Part shown: positions 1 to 9,237 of the stretch, piece by piece
How the letters are laid out: the number at the start of each line of letters is the position of its first letter
Position numbering within the stretch: the stretch's first letter is position 1
Assembly (NCBI RefSeq): GCF_026130175.1
Contig: NZ_JAIGNI010000022.1
Location: 1-64,000 of the forward strand
Origin: Lyngbya sp. CCAP 1446/10
Lineage (GTDB): Bacteria; Cyanobacteriota; Cyanobacteriia; Cyanobacteriales; Microcoleaceae
Direction: 5' to 3'
DNA: 64,000 bases
Translations under genes and position numbers: made by a program
The notes under the pieces: model-generated
The model's database searches: none
Seen by the model: only the letters and a program-made list of their open reading frames with translations
What the model was told of the DNA's origin: nothing

Positions 1-292
1 TCAGGAGCGCAATGGAATATTGAGAGCGTTCCCTCTATCCTTTCTCTTCGCTGTGCTTATCTCAACGGTCAACTTTCAATTTGATGTATTTGCCAAAGTG
101 AGATGCACCCAGACATTGTTTGTAGTGAAGCGGTTTCAACCGCCGACTCCCGCCAACTCCCCGGCAACAAACACCGGCCCAAGTGGGATCGCGAAGCTGT
201 AATCAGTTACAATCCACCTTAGTAAAGAATTTTTACGAACTCACTGCCCATTACAGCCTTTTGGGCCTGTACTACCCAACCTGCGTGAAAAT
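1..292. other. non-coding stretch upstream of ndhB
   Basis: I see no convincing gene here. A 60-codon open frame at 20-202 has no family resemblance and runs through a dispersed hairpin repeat (core 130-144), so I do not call it. The last 60 bases are the likely leader of ndhB, but I cannot assign a promoter with confidence. Confidence 0.6.
130..144 (+). repeat. dispersed hairpin repeat, copy 1
   Basis: Core GCGGTTTCAACCGCC, an imperfect palindrome, preceded by a TTGTTTGTAGT-like lead-in. Related copies lie at 1965, 14796, 18152, 38936 (inverted), 39041, 40630 and 40694. Confidence 0.75.
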
Positions 293-1864
293 ATGGATTT
301 TGCTACTCTTGCCGCCCAGCTAAATGCTGGAACTATCTTGCCCGAGGGAATCATCATTGTCACCCTCTTGGTGGTTCTCGTCGGCGATTTAATCGTAGGC
401 CGCAGTTCCTCTAATTGGACTCCCTACGTTGCCGTTGCGGGTTTGCTAGCCGCCGTTGGTGCTTTGTGTTTGCAGTGGGATAACGTTAATACCATCTCGT
501 TTCTAGGCGGTTTTAACAGCGATGCCTTGAGTTTGGTGTTTCGCGGAATTATCGCTTTGACTACGGCTGTCACTATTTTGATATCCGTCCGTTATGTACT
601 GCAAACGGGTACTGCTTTAGCGGAATTTATCTGCATTTTGCTCAGCGCTACTTTGGGAGCAATGTTCCTTTCCGGCGCTAATGAATTGGTGATGATTTTT
701 ATTTCGTTGGAAACTCTGAGTATCTCGTCTTATTTGCTGACGGGTTACACAAAACGCGATCCGCGTTCCAATGAAGCTGCTTTGAAATATTTGTTAATTG
801 GTGCGTCTTCTTCGGCGGTGTTTCTCTACGGTTTGTCGCTGCTGTACGGGTTGTCTGGTGGCCAAACTACGCTAAGTGCGATCGCAGCTAATCTGTCTAC
901 TGTGAATGAAGGTCAATCTCTCGGTTTGGTGATTGCTTTGGTTTTTGCGATCGCCGGAATCGCCTTCAAAATCTCCGCAGTTCCCTTCCACCAGTGGACT
1001 CCAGACGTTTATGAAGGTTCACCAACACCCGTTGTCGCCTTCCTTTCCGTCGGTTCCAAAGCCGCCGGTTTTGCCCTAGCAATCCGGTTGTTAACAAGTG
1101 CATTCCCCGCACTTATCGAACAGTGGCACTTCGTATTCACAGCCTTAGCCATACTCAGCATGGTGTTGGGTAATGTAGTTGCCCTCGCCCAGACTAGCAT
1201 GAAGCGGCTTTTGGCTTATTCGTCGATCGCCCAAGCCGGTTTTGTAATGATTGGTTTGGTTGCAGGAACCGAAGCCGGTTACTCCAGCATGATATTTTAT
1301 CTGTTGATTTACCTGTTTATGAACCTAGGCGCATTCGCCTGCATCATCCTGTTCTCCCTGCGGACTGGAACCGACCAAATCAGCGAATACTCGGGCTTGT
1401 ATCAAAAAGATCCTCTGCTAACTTTAGCCTTAAGTATTTGCCTGCTTTCTCTCGGCGGAATTCCCCCCCTGGCTGGATTTTTCGGCAAAATCTATCTGTT
1501 TTGGGCCGGCTGGCAAGCTGGACTTTACGGCTTAGTTATCCTGGCATTAATTACCAGCGTAGTTTCGATTTACTACTACATCCGCGTCGTCAAGATGATG
1601 GTAGTAAAAGAACCTCAAGAGATGTCGGATGCGGTGAAGAACTATCCCGAAGTTCGCTGGAACCTTCAGGGAATGCGACCTTTGCAAGTCAGCGTCGTAC
1701 TAACTTTAGTCGCGACAACATTGGCTGGAATTTTGTCTAATCCTTTGTTTAACTTAGCAAACGATTCAGTCACCAAAACCCCCATGTTGCAATCGGCAAT
1801 TAGTCAGGTTGTACCGACTTATGCTGTGAAAGTTGAATCGAATCTTTTGTCTCGCAACGATTAA
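293..1864 (+). CDS. ndhB: NAD(P)H-quinone oxidoreductase subunit 2 (NdhB)
   Basis: Membrane subunit of the thylakoid NDH-1 complex, which moves electrons from reduced ferredoxin to plastoquinone and pumps protons in respiration and cyclic electron flow. The 523 residues are almost entirely hydrophobic helices (about 13-14 segments) and match the usual cyanobacterial NdhB length. Proton-channel features are visible: the conserved helix around [17 protein letters not shown] (about residues 139-155) and the [19 protein letters not shown] stretch (about 227-245) typical of NdhB/NuoN. It starts at ATG 293. It stands alone and is followed by a strong intrinsic terminator. Confidence 0.97.
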   Translation: MDFATLAAQLNAGTILPEGIIIVTLLVVLVGDLIVGRSSSNWTPYVAVAGLLAAVGALCLQWDNVNTISFLGGFNSDALSLVFRGIIALTTAVTILISVRYVLQTGTALAEFICILLSATLGAMFLSGANELVMIFISLETLSISSYLLTGYTKRDPRSNEAALKYLLIGASSSAVFLYGLSLLYGLSGGQTTLSAIAANLSTVNEGQSLGLVIALVFAIAGIAFKISAVPFHQWTPDVYEGSPTPVVAFLSVGSKAAGFALAIRLLTSAFPALIEQWHFVFTALAILSMVLGNVVALAQTSMKRLLAYSSIAQAGFVMIGLVAGTEAGYSSMIFYLLIYLFMNLGAFACIILFSLRTGTDQISEYSGLYQKDPLLTLALSICLLSLGGIPPLAGFFGKIYLFWAGWQAGLYGLVILALITSVVSIYYYIRVVKMMVVKEPQEMSDAVKNYPEVRWNLQGMRPLQVSVVLTLVATTLAGILSNPLFNLANDSVTKTPMLQSAISQVVPTYAVKVESNLLSRND

Positions 1865-1888
1865 TTTTAGTGGGATTTGAAAGATTGG

Positions 1889-1923
1889 AAAGCGCCTAAT
1901 TGTCAAAGATTAGGCGCTTTTTT
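1889..1923 (+). terminator. intrinsic terminator of ndhB
   Basis: A perfect 12-bp stem (AAAGCGCCTAAT at 1889-1900, ATTAGGCGCTTT at 1909-1920) with an 8-nt loop runs into a T tract, 25 bases after the ndhB stop codon. Confidence 0.9.
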
Positions 1924-1926
1924 ATA

Positions 1927-1986
1927 TCTTCAACCTGCGGAGGCAGGTGAGAGTTTGTATAGACGCGGTTTCAACCGCCCGGTCTT
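1927..1986 (+). repeat. dispersed hairpin repeat, copy 2 (long form)
   Basis: The core GCGGTTTCAACCGCC at 1965-1979 is preceded by a GCGGAGGCAGGTG segment and TTTGTATAGAC and followed by CGGTCTT. The same order of segments recurs at 40660-40713 and, more diverged, at 18118-18175 and 39004-39066. Confidence 0.75.
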
Positions 1987-2103
1987 CTGTAATCAAATTC
2001 AAATCGCCGATGATTGTGATATACTATTAGTCATGATTTTTAACCGCAGATTTAAGCAGATTAATACGGATTAACGCAGATAAAATATAGTGGAGGTGTA
2101 AAA

Positions 2104-2721
2104 ATGTTAGTAAAAACCAAGTCAAAGTTTTATACTCCAGATGAGTACCGACAGTTAGAAGAAACTACCGAGTTTAGAAATGAATACCGCGATGGAGAAA
2201 TTGTAGAGATGGCAGGCGGCACAATTAATCACAGCCGGATTATCCGAAATTTGAGTAGAGTTTTGGGAAACTTGCTTGAGGGGCAACCTTTTGAGCTTTT
2301 TCACAACGATTTGCGGCTGTGGATTCCTCGATACCGGCGGGGAACTTACCCGGATATTATGGTGATTGAAGGAGAACCAGTTTTTACGGAAGGACATACC
2401 GACGAGATACTCAATCCAATCATGATTGTGGAAGTCCTTTCTAAGTCTACCAAGGATTTCGATAGAGAGGATAAATTTCGGTTTTATCGCTCGATTCCTG
2501 AATTCCGCGAGTATATATTAGTCAATCAATCCGATTTTTTAGTCGCACAGTATATTAAAAATGAATCGAATCAATGGTTGTTTCAGGAATATGAGGGAGA
2601 ATCGGCAATAGTTGCTTTCGCTACGCTGGGAGTACAAATGTCGATGAGCGAGATTTACAACAAAGTAGTATTTGAAACGGAGGAAACGGAGGAAACGGAG
2701 GAAACAGAAGTACAGGAATGA
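2104..2721 (+). CDS. Uma2 family (DUF820) restriction-endonuclease-like protein
   Basis: Member of the PD-(D/E)XK-fold Uma2 family, which is greatly expanded in cyanobacteria and whose role is mostly unknown. The core is visible: an N-terminal YTPDEYRQLEE helix, EYRDGEIVEMAGG (about residues 27-39), the catalytic-type Asp in YPDIMVIEGE (about 82-91) and Glu in MIVEVLSKSTKDFDR (about 107-121). At 205 residues it is slightly longer than usual because of a C-terminal (EET)n tail encoded by a 9-bp tandem repeat at about 2678-2707. The sequence before ATG 2104 is purine-rich (GGAGG near 2092). It appears monocistronic. Confidence 0.88.
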   Translation: MLVKTKSKFYTPDEYRQLEETTEFRNEYRDGEIVEMAGGTINHSRIIRNLSRVLGNLLEGQPFELFHNDLRLWIPRYRRGTYPDIMVIEGEPVFTEGHTDEILNPIMIVEVLSKSTKDFDREDKFRFYRSIPEFREYILVNQSDFLVAQYIKNESNQWLFQEYEGESAIVAFATLGVQMSMSEIYNKVVFETEETEETEETEVQE

Positions 2722-2826
2722 AATTCAGACTATTGGGTGATGCAATATCCAGCTTGGTAACACTAAAACAATAATAATTTGGTTGGTGGTGAGGAATTTA
2801 GTCCTCTGATTTTTCTGAGGTAAAAA

Positions 2827-3243
2827 ATGGATAACTACCGCATAGTCGAGACTTTGACGGAAAATCAGGTTTCTGACTTGATGGATTTGTACAAAAACGA
2901 GTTTTGGTGCGACAAGCGGAGGCGGGAGGATGTGGTTAAAATGCTCGCTGCTACTGATGTTACCATTGGTTTGGTCGATGAGGGCGATAGGCTAATTGGC
3001 ATTACCCGCGTCATCACCGATTTTGTCTACAGGGCGATGATTTTTGATGTGATTGTCAAGCCGACACACAGAAAAATGGGACTGGGTGCGGTATTGATGG
3101 ATGCAGTTTTCAATCATCCCGAATTGCAAGCCGTGGAGAGTTTTTCGCTTAATTGTTTGCCGAAAATGATACCATTTTACGAGCGCTGGGATTTCACGGA
3201 CGACCTGGGAGAAATTAAGGTTATGCGGCGCAAAAACCGCTAA
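2827..3243 (+). CDS. GNAT family N-acetyltransferase
   Basis: Predicted acetyl-CoA-dependent N-acetyltransferase; the acceptor is unknown. The 138 residues cover a single GNAT domain: beta strands around GLVDEGDRLIGITRVITD (about 54-71), motif A with the acetyl-CoA loop VKPTHRKMGLGAVLMDAV (about 80-97, R-x-x-G-x-G type), and a C-terminal segment MIPFYERWDFTDD containing the conserved Tyr. It lies 105 bases after the Uma2 gene and converges on the ArsC-like gene only 11 bases away. It could modify a small molecule or a protein; the sequence does not say which. Confidence 0.88.
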   Translation: MDNYRIVETLTENQVSDLMDLYKNEFWCDKRRREDVVKMLAATDVTIGLVDEGDRLIGITRVITDFVYRAMIFDVIVKPTHRKMGLGAVLMDAVFNHPELQAVESFSLNCLPKMIPFYERWDFTDDLGEIKVMRRKNR

Positions 3244-3254
3244 ACTCAGCTAAT

Positions 3255-3605
3255 TTAAAGCCCAAGTTTTTCTCTAATCGCATCTGCTTTGAAACCTACT
3301 AAAACAGCAGTTCCATCTTTAACAAAAAGAGGACGTTTCAGCAGCATCGCATCCTTAGCAAAAGCCTCCACCCACTCTTCACTCGTCCAGTCTTGCTTCT
3401 CGTCGCCCAACGCGCGGTAAGATTGACCAGAAGTATTTCGCATTGGTTGAAAACCTAAAGCTTTGACCCAGTTTTGAATTGTTTCGCGATTGGGTGGCTG
3501 TTCTTTTGTGTTGATAAACTCGTAAGTAATGCTGTAATCTTTGAGCCACTGCATAGCTTTTTTGCAGGTGCCGCAGTTCGGGATTCCGTAAACTTGAATT
3601 GACAT
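3255..3605 (-). CDS. ArsC/Spx/MgsR family thioredoxin-fold protein
   Basis: Small protein (116 residues) of the arsenate-reductase/Spx family. The N-terminal redox motif is YGIPNCGTCKKAMQWL, with a CxxC (CGTC) at about residues 11-14. The C-terminal half has the family's RPLFVKDG segment (about 92-99) and a GFKADAIREKL end. Because the CxxC resembles YffB/Spx-like proteins as much as true arsenate reductases, and no arsenic genes are nearby, I call the family and not the activity. A 7-bp tandem repeat array begins immediately upstream of its start. Confidence 0.88.
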   Translation of the reverse strand: MSIQVYGIPNCGTCKKAMQWLKDYSITYEFINTKEQPPNRETIQNWVKALGFQPMRNTSGQSYRALGDEKQDWTSEEWVEAFAKDAMLLKRPLFVKDGTAVLVGFKADAIREKLGL

Positions 3606-3610
3606 ATAAA

Positions 3611-3680
3611 GAAGGAAGAAGGAAGAAGGAAGAAGGAAGAAGGAAGAAGGAAGAAGGAAGAAGGAAGAAGGAAGAAGGAA
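3611..3680. repeat. (GAAGGAA)10 7-bp tandem repeat
   Basis: Ten back-to-back GAAGGAA-type heptamers. This is a typical cyanobacterial short tandemly repeated repetitive (STRR) sequence. The same heptamer recurs at 49023-49093 and, on the other strand, at about 32688-32728. Confidence 0.95.
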
Positions 3681-3740
3681 TCGACTGTACGAGCTTCAGT
3701 AATTAAGAACTTCCTAAACGTCTTAAGAACTCATATACTG

Positions 3741-3803
3741 TTGACTAATGACTCTTGACTAATGACTCTTGACTAATGACTAATGACTAATGACTCTTGA
3801 CTA
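3741..3803. repeat. TGACTAA heptamer tandem repeat
   Basis: Heptamers of the TGACTAA/TGACTCT type repeat about nine times. The array runs into the 3' end of the DUF4332 gene, so its last codons and stop lie within repeat DNA. Confidence 0.9.
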
Positions 3804-4230
3804 ATCTAGCTTGTTGAATCCATTGTTGCACGCGATCGACTGAAGGAGTCAAATCATTGCGCTGCATTGTGGCTACATGGAGTCTGAGGATTTGTTGGTG
3901 CAACCTCTCCACGGGCATTTGAGCCAGTTGAGCCGCAGAAGCAACGCCCGCGTGCAGCAACAGCCCACAATATTGACAGCCTACGCTCGGAATTCGAGCC
4001 AACTCTGCCATTGCTACCCATTTATTAATATGTTTAACGTTAATCTGTAATTGATGTGCTAGCAACACTTTTGCTGCTTGTGTTTTCGTCATCCGAATTA
4101 GTTGTCCGATTGTGGTGATGCCACATTCTTCTAGTTGAGACTGGTTTTCATTGGTCAATCCTGGCAAGTGTTCGATTGGCCAGTCGCGTACTTGCACGGA
4201 AGTTTTAGAGGCTGTGTGAGAAGTTTTCAT
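3787..4230 (-). CDS. DUF4332 domain protein (helix-hairpin-helix-like)
   Basis: The 147 residues fit DUF4332, a helical domain made of helix-hairpin-helix-like units. Two such units are visible: LPGLTNENQSQLEECGITTIGQLI (about 24-47) and IPSVGCQYCGLLLHAGVASAAQLAQM (about 80-105). Both have the 'element reaching the start of a helix, then GI/GV-T/A-S' pattern seen in DNA-binding HhH repeats. Function is unknown; nucleic-acid binding is possible by analogy. The C-terminus reads into a tandem heptamer repeat that supplies the stop codon, so the natural end may have shifted. Confidence 0.8.
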   Translation of the reverse strand: MKTSHTASKTSVQVRDWPIEHLPGLTNENQSQLEECGITTIGQLIRMTKTQAAKVLLAHQLQINVKHINKWVAMAELARIPSVGCQYCGLLLHAGVASAAQLAQMPVERLHQQILRLHVATMQRNDLTPSVDRVQQWIQQARLVKSH

Positions 4231-4622
4231 GTTTTTTACGTGAATTTACTTATACTTTAAAGTCTAAAATATAAAGAGTCAATAGAAACGATCGCCTAGC
4301 GCGCAAAATCAACAACAATCAAACCAACGAATTTGGCTGATTGCGGGTGTTCAATTTTTGCTATATTGCTTGCACTGTAATGCTTATAGCGTTTTTGTGT
4401 TCGCAGTCTGGCAGTGTTCCTGGTGAACACAATCATGTCGGCGATGACGACAAAGACGATCGCCAAGATAGTACCAAAGATCGCAGCCAAAAATCAAATA
4501 AAGATTAGACTTTTACTGAAAATGGCTGCTAAATTTGAAGTCAGGACTTTAATGCTTTAACGCTGAGAATCTAAGGAATGAAGTCCTGACTTCAAACCAA
4601 TTCAAATTTTCACTTGTTACCG

Positions 4623-6008
4623 ATGAAAACTAAAAACTACGATTTGTTAAGAACTACTTTACACCAACGGCGGCAAAAACTTGCCAATTTAGTGAATTTT
4701 CCGGTAATTCTCTGGTCTGGGCGCAGCATTCCTCGGAATTATCCGGCACTTGTTTACCCTTTTCGCGCCAGCAGTCACTTCCTATATTTTGCAGGTTTGC
4801 CGTTAGAAAATGCTGCGATTCGCTTAGAATCTGGCAAATTAGAACTGTTCTTAGATGATGCAGATCCTAGTAGCACACTTTGGCACGGGGAAATGCCGAA
4901 ACGCGCGGAAATTGCTGAACTAATTGGGGCTGATGCTGCTTTCCCCATGACTGAATTAAAAGCGCGCTCCACAAATAGCGCAACGATCGCCCTTCAGGAT
5001 AGCTTGATTCGGTTGCAACAGTCGGATATTCTAAATCGCGCTCTTGCACCGTCCAAAGCGCCAACCGGCATCGATCTAGAATTGACTCAGGCAGTCGTAT
5101 CGCTGCGCCTGAGCCACGATGCAGCCAGTTTGGTCGAATTGCGTCAAGCTGCGGCTGTCACCGTAGCAGCACACAAAGCGGGTATGGCGGCAACTCGAAA
5201 TGCTCGAATCGAAGCGGGGATTCGCGCTGCAATGGAAAGTGTGATCATCTCGGAAAATATGACCTGTGCCTATCCGAGTATTGTCACGGTACAGGGCGAA
5301 GTTCTGCACAGCGAACATTATCACAATCCGCTACAAATAGGAGATTTGCTGTTAGCAGATGTCGGTGCAGAAACATCAATGGGATGGGCGGCTGATGTGA
5401 CTCGCACTTGGCCTGTTTCCGGCAAGTTTTCGCCGACTCAAAGAGCGATTTATGATGTAGTTTTGGCAGCGCACGATGCTTGTATTGAGAAAATTAGTCC
5501 TGGGGTAGAATATCAAGATATTCACCTGTTAGCTGCTCGGATTATGGCAGAAGGATTGGTTGATTTGGGTATTTTGCGGGGGAATGTTGAAGATTTGGTA
5601 GCAATGGATGCTCACGCGCTGTTTTTTGTGCACGGAATCGGGCATTTAATCGGTTTGGATGTTCACGATATGGAAGATTTGGGCGATTTGGCTGGCTATG
5701 CAGCAGGAAGAACGAGAAGCAGTCGGTTTGGGTTGGGATTTTTGCGGCTGAATCGTGTTTTGCGTCCGGGAATGCTGGTATCGATCGAACCGGGTTTTTA
5801 TCAAGTTCCGGCAATTTTGAATAACTCTGAAAATCGCGCCAAATATAAAGAATTTGTAAAGTGGGACGAGTTGGAAAAATTCGCGGACGTGCGGGGCATA
5901 CGCATTGAAGATGATATACTTGTTACCGAAGAGGGTAGAGAAGTATTAACAGGGAAATTGCCAGCGAAAGCTCAGGAAATTGAGGAGTTAGTTGCGGTAA
6001 GTATATAG
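4623..6008 (+). CDS. pepP: Xaa-Pro aminopeptidase (aminopeptidase P family)
   Basis: Metallopeptidase that removes the N-terminal residue when proline follows. An N-terminal creatinase-like domain (about residues 1-165, with NYPALVYPFRASSHFLYFAGL) precedes the C-terminal pita-bread M24 domain (about 170-455). Metal ligands are visible as DVGAE and DVTRTWP (two Asp), HGIGHLIGLDVHDME (His), SIEPGFY (Glu) and IRIEDDILVT (Glu). I chose ATG 4623; the frame opens three codons earlier at a TTG. It is followed 62 bases later by the cyclase gene on the same strand, possibly co-transcribed. Confidence 0.93.
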   Translation: MKTKNYDLLRTTLHQRRQKLANLVNFPVILWSGRSIPRNYPALVYPFRASSHFLYFAGLPLENAAIRLESGKLELFLDDADPSSTLWHGEMPKRAEIAELIGADAAFPMTELKARSTNSATIALQDSLIRLQQSDILNRALAPSKAPTGIDLELTQAVVSLRLSHDAASLVELRQAAAVTVAAHKAGMAATRNARIEAGIRAAMESVIISENMTCAYPSIVTVQGEVLHSEHYHNPLQIGDLLLADVGAETSMGWAADVTRTWPVSGKFSPTQRAIYDVVLAAHDACIEKISPGVEYQDIHLLAARIMAEGLVDLGILRGNVEDLVAMDAHALFFVHGIGHLIGLDVHDMEDLGDLAGYAAGRTRSSRFGLGFLRLNRVLRPGMLVSIEPGFYQVPAILNNSENRAKYKEFVKWDELEKFADVRGIRIEDDILVTEEGREVLTGKLPAKAQEIEELVAVSI

Positions 6009-6070
6009 GGATAGATCGCATTAGGGCGATCGTCCGCAGTTCCAACAGGCGAGACAAAAGATAAAAAAAG

Positions 6071-7759
6071 ATGAACAAAGCTTGGCAAACAGGTATTTTG
6101 ATGCTAGTTGAAAAACTAGCAGCGCAAGTCCAAAAATTTGCAGCGCGGAGACTTGCGCGATTTTTTCGCAACCGTATATCCTCGCCGCCGCCGATGCAAG
6201 CTGCACCTTTGCCCAGCAACGAAGAAGAGAGACTAAAAGCACTTCACAGCTACCAGATTCTCGATACAGATGCCGACGAAGCTTTTGATGATCTAACAGC
6301 TTTAGCATCCCACATTTGCGGCACTCCTATTGCTTTAGTCAGCTTAATAGATGCTAACCGACAGTGGTTTAAATCAAAAGTCGGTTTGGACGCGGTAGAA
6401 ACTCCTAGAGAGTTAGCATTTTGCGCTCACGCTATTTTAAATCCTAACGAATTGTTAGTTATACCCAATGCTCTCGAAGATGATCGCTTTGCGGGGAATC
6501 CGCTAGTAACTGCCAATCCCAATATTCGGTTTTATGCTGGAGCGCCGCTCGTAACTTCTGACGGTTTTCCAATAGGCACTTTGTGCGCGATAGATACAGT
6601 TCCGCGCCATCTCACGCCAGAACAATTAGAAGCGCTGCGGACTTTAGGAAGGCAAGTTATTAGCCAAATGGAGTTGCGAATTAATTATGCTAAATTAAAG
6701 CGCGCCCAGATCCAACAACAACAAGTTGAAGCAAAACTCCGTTCTACTGATGAGCAAATTGTCAATTTTTTAGAAGGAATGAGCGATGCTTTTTTTGCTC
6801 TAGACCTCCAGTGGCGGTTTACTTACATCAATTACAAAGCATCGCAATTTTTGCAGCGTGCGCCGGAAGAACTTTTTGGGGAAATTTTTTGGGAACAGTT
6901 TCCAGATTTAATAAGTTCGGTATTTTATGAAGAGTGTCATGAAGCTGTAGCCAAACAAGTGGGAGTGACTTTTGATGAATATTATCGTCCCTTAAAAGTG
7001 TGGTTGGAAGTCCGGGCTTTTCCCAGTCACGATGGCATTTCTGTATTTTTTCACGACATCACCAAGCGCAAACAGATGGAATCTGCACTCAGGAAACAAC
7101 AGAAAAAAACTGAGAATTTACTGCTAAATATTCTGCCAGAACCCATCGCCAACAGGTTGAGGCGTGAACCGGGGGTAATTGCAGACAAGTTTGAAAAAGC
7201 CACAATTCTTTTTGCTGATTTGGTGAATTTTACCCAAATTTCTACCACTATGTCCGCGACTAAATTGGTACATTTGCTAAATGAAATTTTCTCAACTTTT
7301 GACCAACTTACTGACAAGCACGGGTTGGAAAAAATTAAGACGATCGGGGACGCTTACATGGTAGCGGGCGGTATTCCGATTGAACGCCCAGATCACGCAG
7401 AGGCGATCGCCGAAATGGCGCTGGATATGCTAGTAGCAATTCAGGAATTAAATGTGAAGCTAGAGGCGAATTTTGATATCCGCATCGGGATTAATAGCGG
7501 CCCGGTGGTGGCGGGGGTAATCGGTACTAAAAAATTTATTTATGATTTGTGGGGAAATGCGGTGAATACAGCCAGCCGTATGGAATCTCACGGCATCCCC
7601 GGCCGCATTCAAGTTAGTTTTTATACTTACGATTTGCTGTCAGATAAATATGAATTTGAAGAGCGTGGCTTGATTGAGATTAAGGGTAAAGGGGAAATGC
7701 GGACTTATTTTATGACTGGTAGAAAGATAGCAAGCGAGATGGAAATAGTCGGAGAGTAA
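6071..7759 (+). CDS. GAF-PAS class III adenylate cyclase
   Basis: Predicted cAMP-forming signalling enzyme. Order in the 562 residues: a short amphipathic N-terminus, a GAF domain (about 55-200, [21 protein letters not shown] onward), a coiled segment, a PAS domain (about 232-340, [19 protein letters not shown]) and a class III cyclase domain (about 375-550). Metal-binding Asp residues sit in FADLVNFT and GDAYM. The purine-selecting pair looks like the adenylate type: Lys in [11 protein letters not shown] and Asp in [16 protein letters not shown]. The transition-state Asn and Arg (NTASR) are present, so it should be active. No membrane segment is obvious. The PAS is closely related to two PAS domains of the kinase at 27479. 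Confidence 0.92.
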   Translation: MNKAWQTGILMLVEKLAAQVQKFAARRLARFFRNRISSPPPMQAAPLPSNEEERLKALHSYQILDTDADEAFDDLTALASHICGTPIALVSLIDANRQWFKSKVGLDAVETPRELAFCAHAILNPNELLVIPNALEDDRFAGNPLVTANPNIRFYAGAPLVTSDGFPIGTLCAIDTVPRHLTPEQLEALRTLGRQVISQMELRINYAKLKRAQIQQQQVEAKLRSTDEQIVNFLEGMSDAFFALDLQWRFTYINYKASQFLQRAPEELFGEIFWEQFPDLISSVFYEECHEAVAKQVGVTFDEYYRPLKVWLEVRAFPSHDGISVFFHDITKRKQMESALRKQQKKTENLLLNILPEPIANRLRREPGVIADKFEKATILFADLVNFTQISTTMSATKLVHLLNEIFSTFDQLTDKHGLEKIKTIGDAYMVAGGIPIERPDHAEAIAEMALDMLVAIQELNVKLEANFDIRIGINSGPVVAGVIGTKKFIYDLWGNAVNTASRMESHGIPGRIQVSFYTYDLLSDKYEFEERGLIEIKGKGEMRTYFMTGRKIASEMEIVGE

Positions 7760-8100
7760 ATATAGCATAGGGAAGTTCGGCAACGGATTTTTTAAGGGAT
7801 TTAACGGAGGTCACGGATAGAGGGAATAGCGGATTTACCGCATGGATTTCAGCAATTAAGAATGTCCTGACGATGATGGCGGTTGCTATAAAGTTAAGAC
7901 TTGAAAGTACCTGAACAATCAGGGGAATTCGGGAGGCTGCGATCGATCGCCAATCAGCCCCGATCGCAAACTAAGCAAAACCGCCGTCACAGATGAACCA
8001 AATCAGATTATGCTATACACACGCAGAGATATCCAAGCAATCCCAGGCGCGGTACTCGACGTTATAAAAATACTAAGTTGAAGTCGTCGGAGCCTTTAAT
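7760..8100. other. intergenic region between cyclase and GntR gene
   Basis: About 340 bases without a credible gene. It contains HIP1-like GCGATCGATCGC and a possible 23-codon frame near 8009 that I do not support. It presumably holds the promoter of the GntR gene, but no clear -35/-10 pair can be assigned. Confidence 0.5.
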
Positions 8101-9084
8101 ATGGTTCAGTTTCATATTCAAACAGATAGTGATATTCCAGCGTCCACGCAACTATTCAATCAAATCAGGTTTGCGATCGCCTCGCGCCAGTTTCCACCCG
8201 GACACCGCTTGCCCAGTACCAGGCAACTAGCAATGCAGACGGGTTTGCACCGCAACACCATCAGCAAAGTATATCGACAACTCGAAAATACCGGACTTGT
8301 AGAAGCCCAAGCCGGATCGGGCATTTACGTCCGCGCTCAAGGCCACGAAGGTGGCAGCAAACTCAAATCCCCGATCCTTGATGAATATCCCCTGGCTAAC
8401 AAAATAATTCAAGAAAGTATGGATCAACTGCTGGGACAGGGCTGTACGCTCAACCAAGCAAGGGAATTATTTTTGGCAGAAATTGACTGGCGACTCAGGT
8501 GTAGTGCGCGGGTGGTCGTCACAGCCCCCACAGAAGACATCGGCGTGGGCGAGCTGATGGCGAAAGAACTGGAACAAGCTTTGCGGATTCCCATCCAGTT
8601 AGTAGCGATGGAAGATTTAGGTACTTTTCTGGATAACATCTCTGCGGGAACTGTAATCACCAGTCGTTATTTTATCGGACAAGCGGAGTTAATTTCGGCG
8701 CCGCGTTCGGTGCGAGTGATTCCCGTAGACATCTATGATTATGTTGAGGAAATTCAGTTAGTGGGGAATTTGCCTAAGGATAGTTATTTGGGTATCGTCA
8801 GTTTGAGTTCGGGAATGTTGCGATCGACTGAAGTGATTATCCACAGTCTCCGGGGCGAGGATTTGCTGGTGATGACGGCTTTGCTGTCGGATGCGTACAA
8901 GATTAACTCGATCGTGCGATCGGCGAGAACAATTTTCTGCGACCAACCGAGCTTTGCTACAGTAAAAGCTGCCATTAACGCCGCCAGAGAGGATATTATT
9001 CGTCCCCCGCAACTGGTATGCTCCGAAAATTATATCGGCTCTAAGTCGATTAATTTGCTCAAGCGCGAGTTGGGCTTGGGGTAA
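8101..9084 (+). CDS. GntR-family transcriptional regulator with unusual C-terminal domain
   Basis: The N-terminal 75 residues are a clear GntR winged helix: QIRFAIASRQFPPGHRLPSTRQLA, then TGLHRNTISKVYRQLENTGLVE (recognition helix) and the wing AQAGSGIYV. The remaining 250 residues are not the aminotransferase domain of MocR types and do not match the FadR, HutC or YtrA effector domains I know. They read as an alpha/beta domain (RCSARVVVTAPTED; ELEQALRIPIQLVAMEDL; DSYLGIVSLSSGM) that could bind a small ligand. Target genes are unknown; no operator palindrome stands out in the leader. Confidence 0.85.
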   Translation: MVQFHIQTDSDIPASTQLFNQIRFAIASRQFPPGHRLPSTRQLAMQTGLHRNTISKVYRQLENTGLVEAQAGSGIYVRAQGHEGGSKLKSPILDEYPLANKIIQESMDQLLGQGCTLNQARELFLAEIDWRLRCSARVVVTAPTEDIGVGELMAKELEQALRIPIQLVAMEDLGTFLDNISAGTVITSRYFIGQAELISAPRSVRVIPVDIYDYVEEIQLVGNLPKDSYLGIVSLSSGMLRSTEVIIHSLRGEDLLVMTALLSDAYKINSIVRSARTIFCDQPSFATVKAAINAAREDIIRPPQLVCSENYIGSKSINLLKRELGLG

Positions 9085-9206
9085 GTCAGTTGACAGTGGA
9101 CAGTTGACAGTTGACAGTTGACAGAAGGAAGAGGGGGAGATTGGGAGATTGGGAGATTGGGAGATAATTGTCTAATTACCAATTACCAATTACCAATTAC
9201 CAAATC
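9085..9206. repeat. cluster of three heptamer repeat types
   Basis: Consecutive short arrays: TTGACAG units (about 9090-9123), GGGAGATT units (about 9136-9165) and AATTACC units (about 9174-9201). A longer reading frame runs through them into the next gene, which is why I place that gene's start downstream at 9238. Confidence 0.9.
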
Positions 9207-9237
9207 TAAATGTGGTGATATCAGAAAGAGGAAAAAT

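Noticed and set aside
20-202. 60-codon open frame upstream of ndhB
   Set aside because: It runs through a dispersed hairpin repeat and shows no family resemblance or conserved pattern.
4296-4490. 64-codon minus-strand frame with a hydrophobic N-terminus
   Set aside because: It needs a TTG start, has no ribosome-binding site and no recognisable relatives. It could be real, but the support is too thin.
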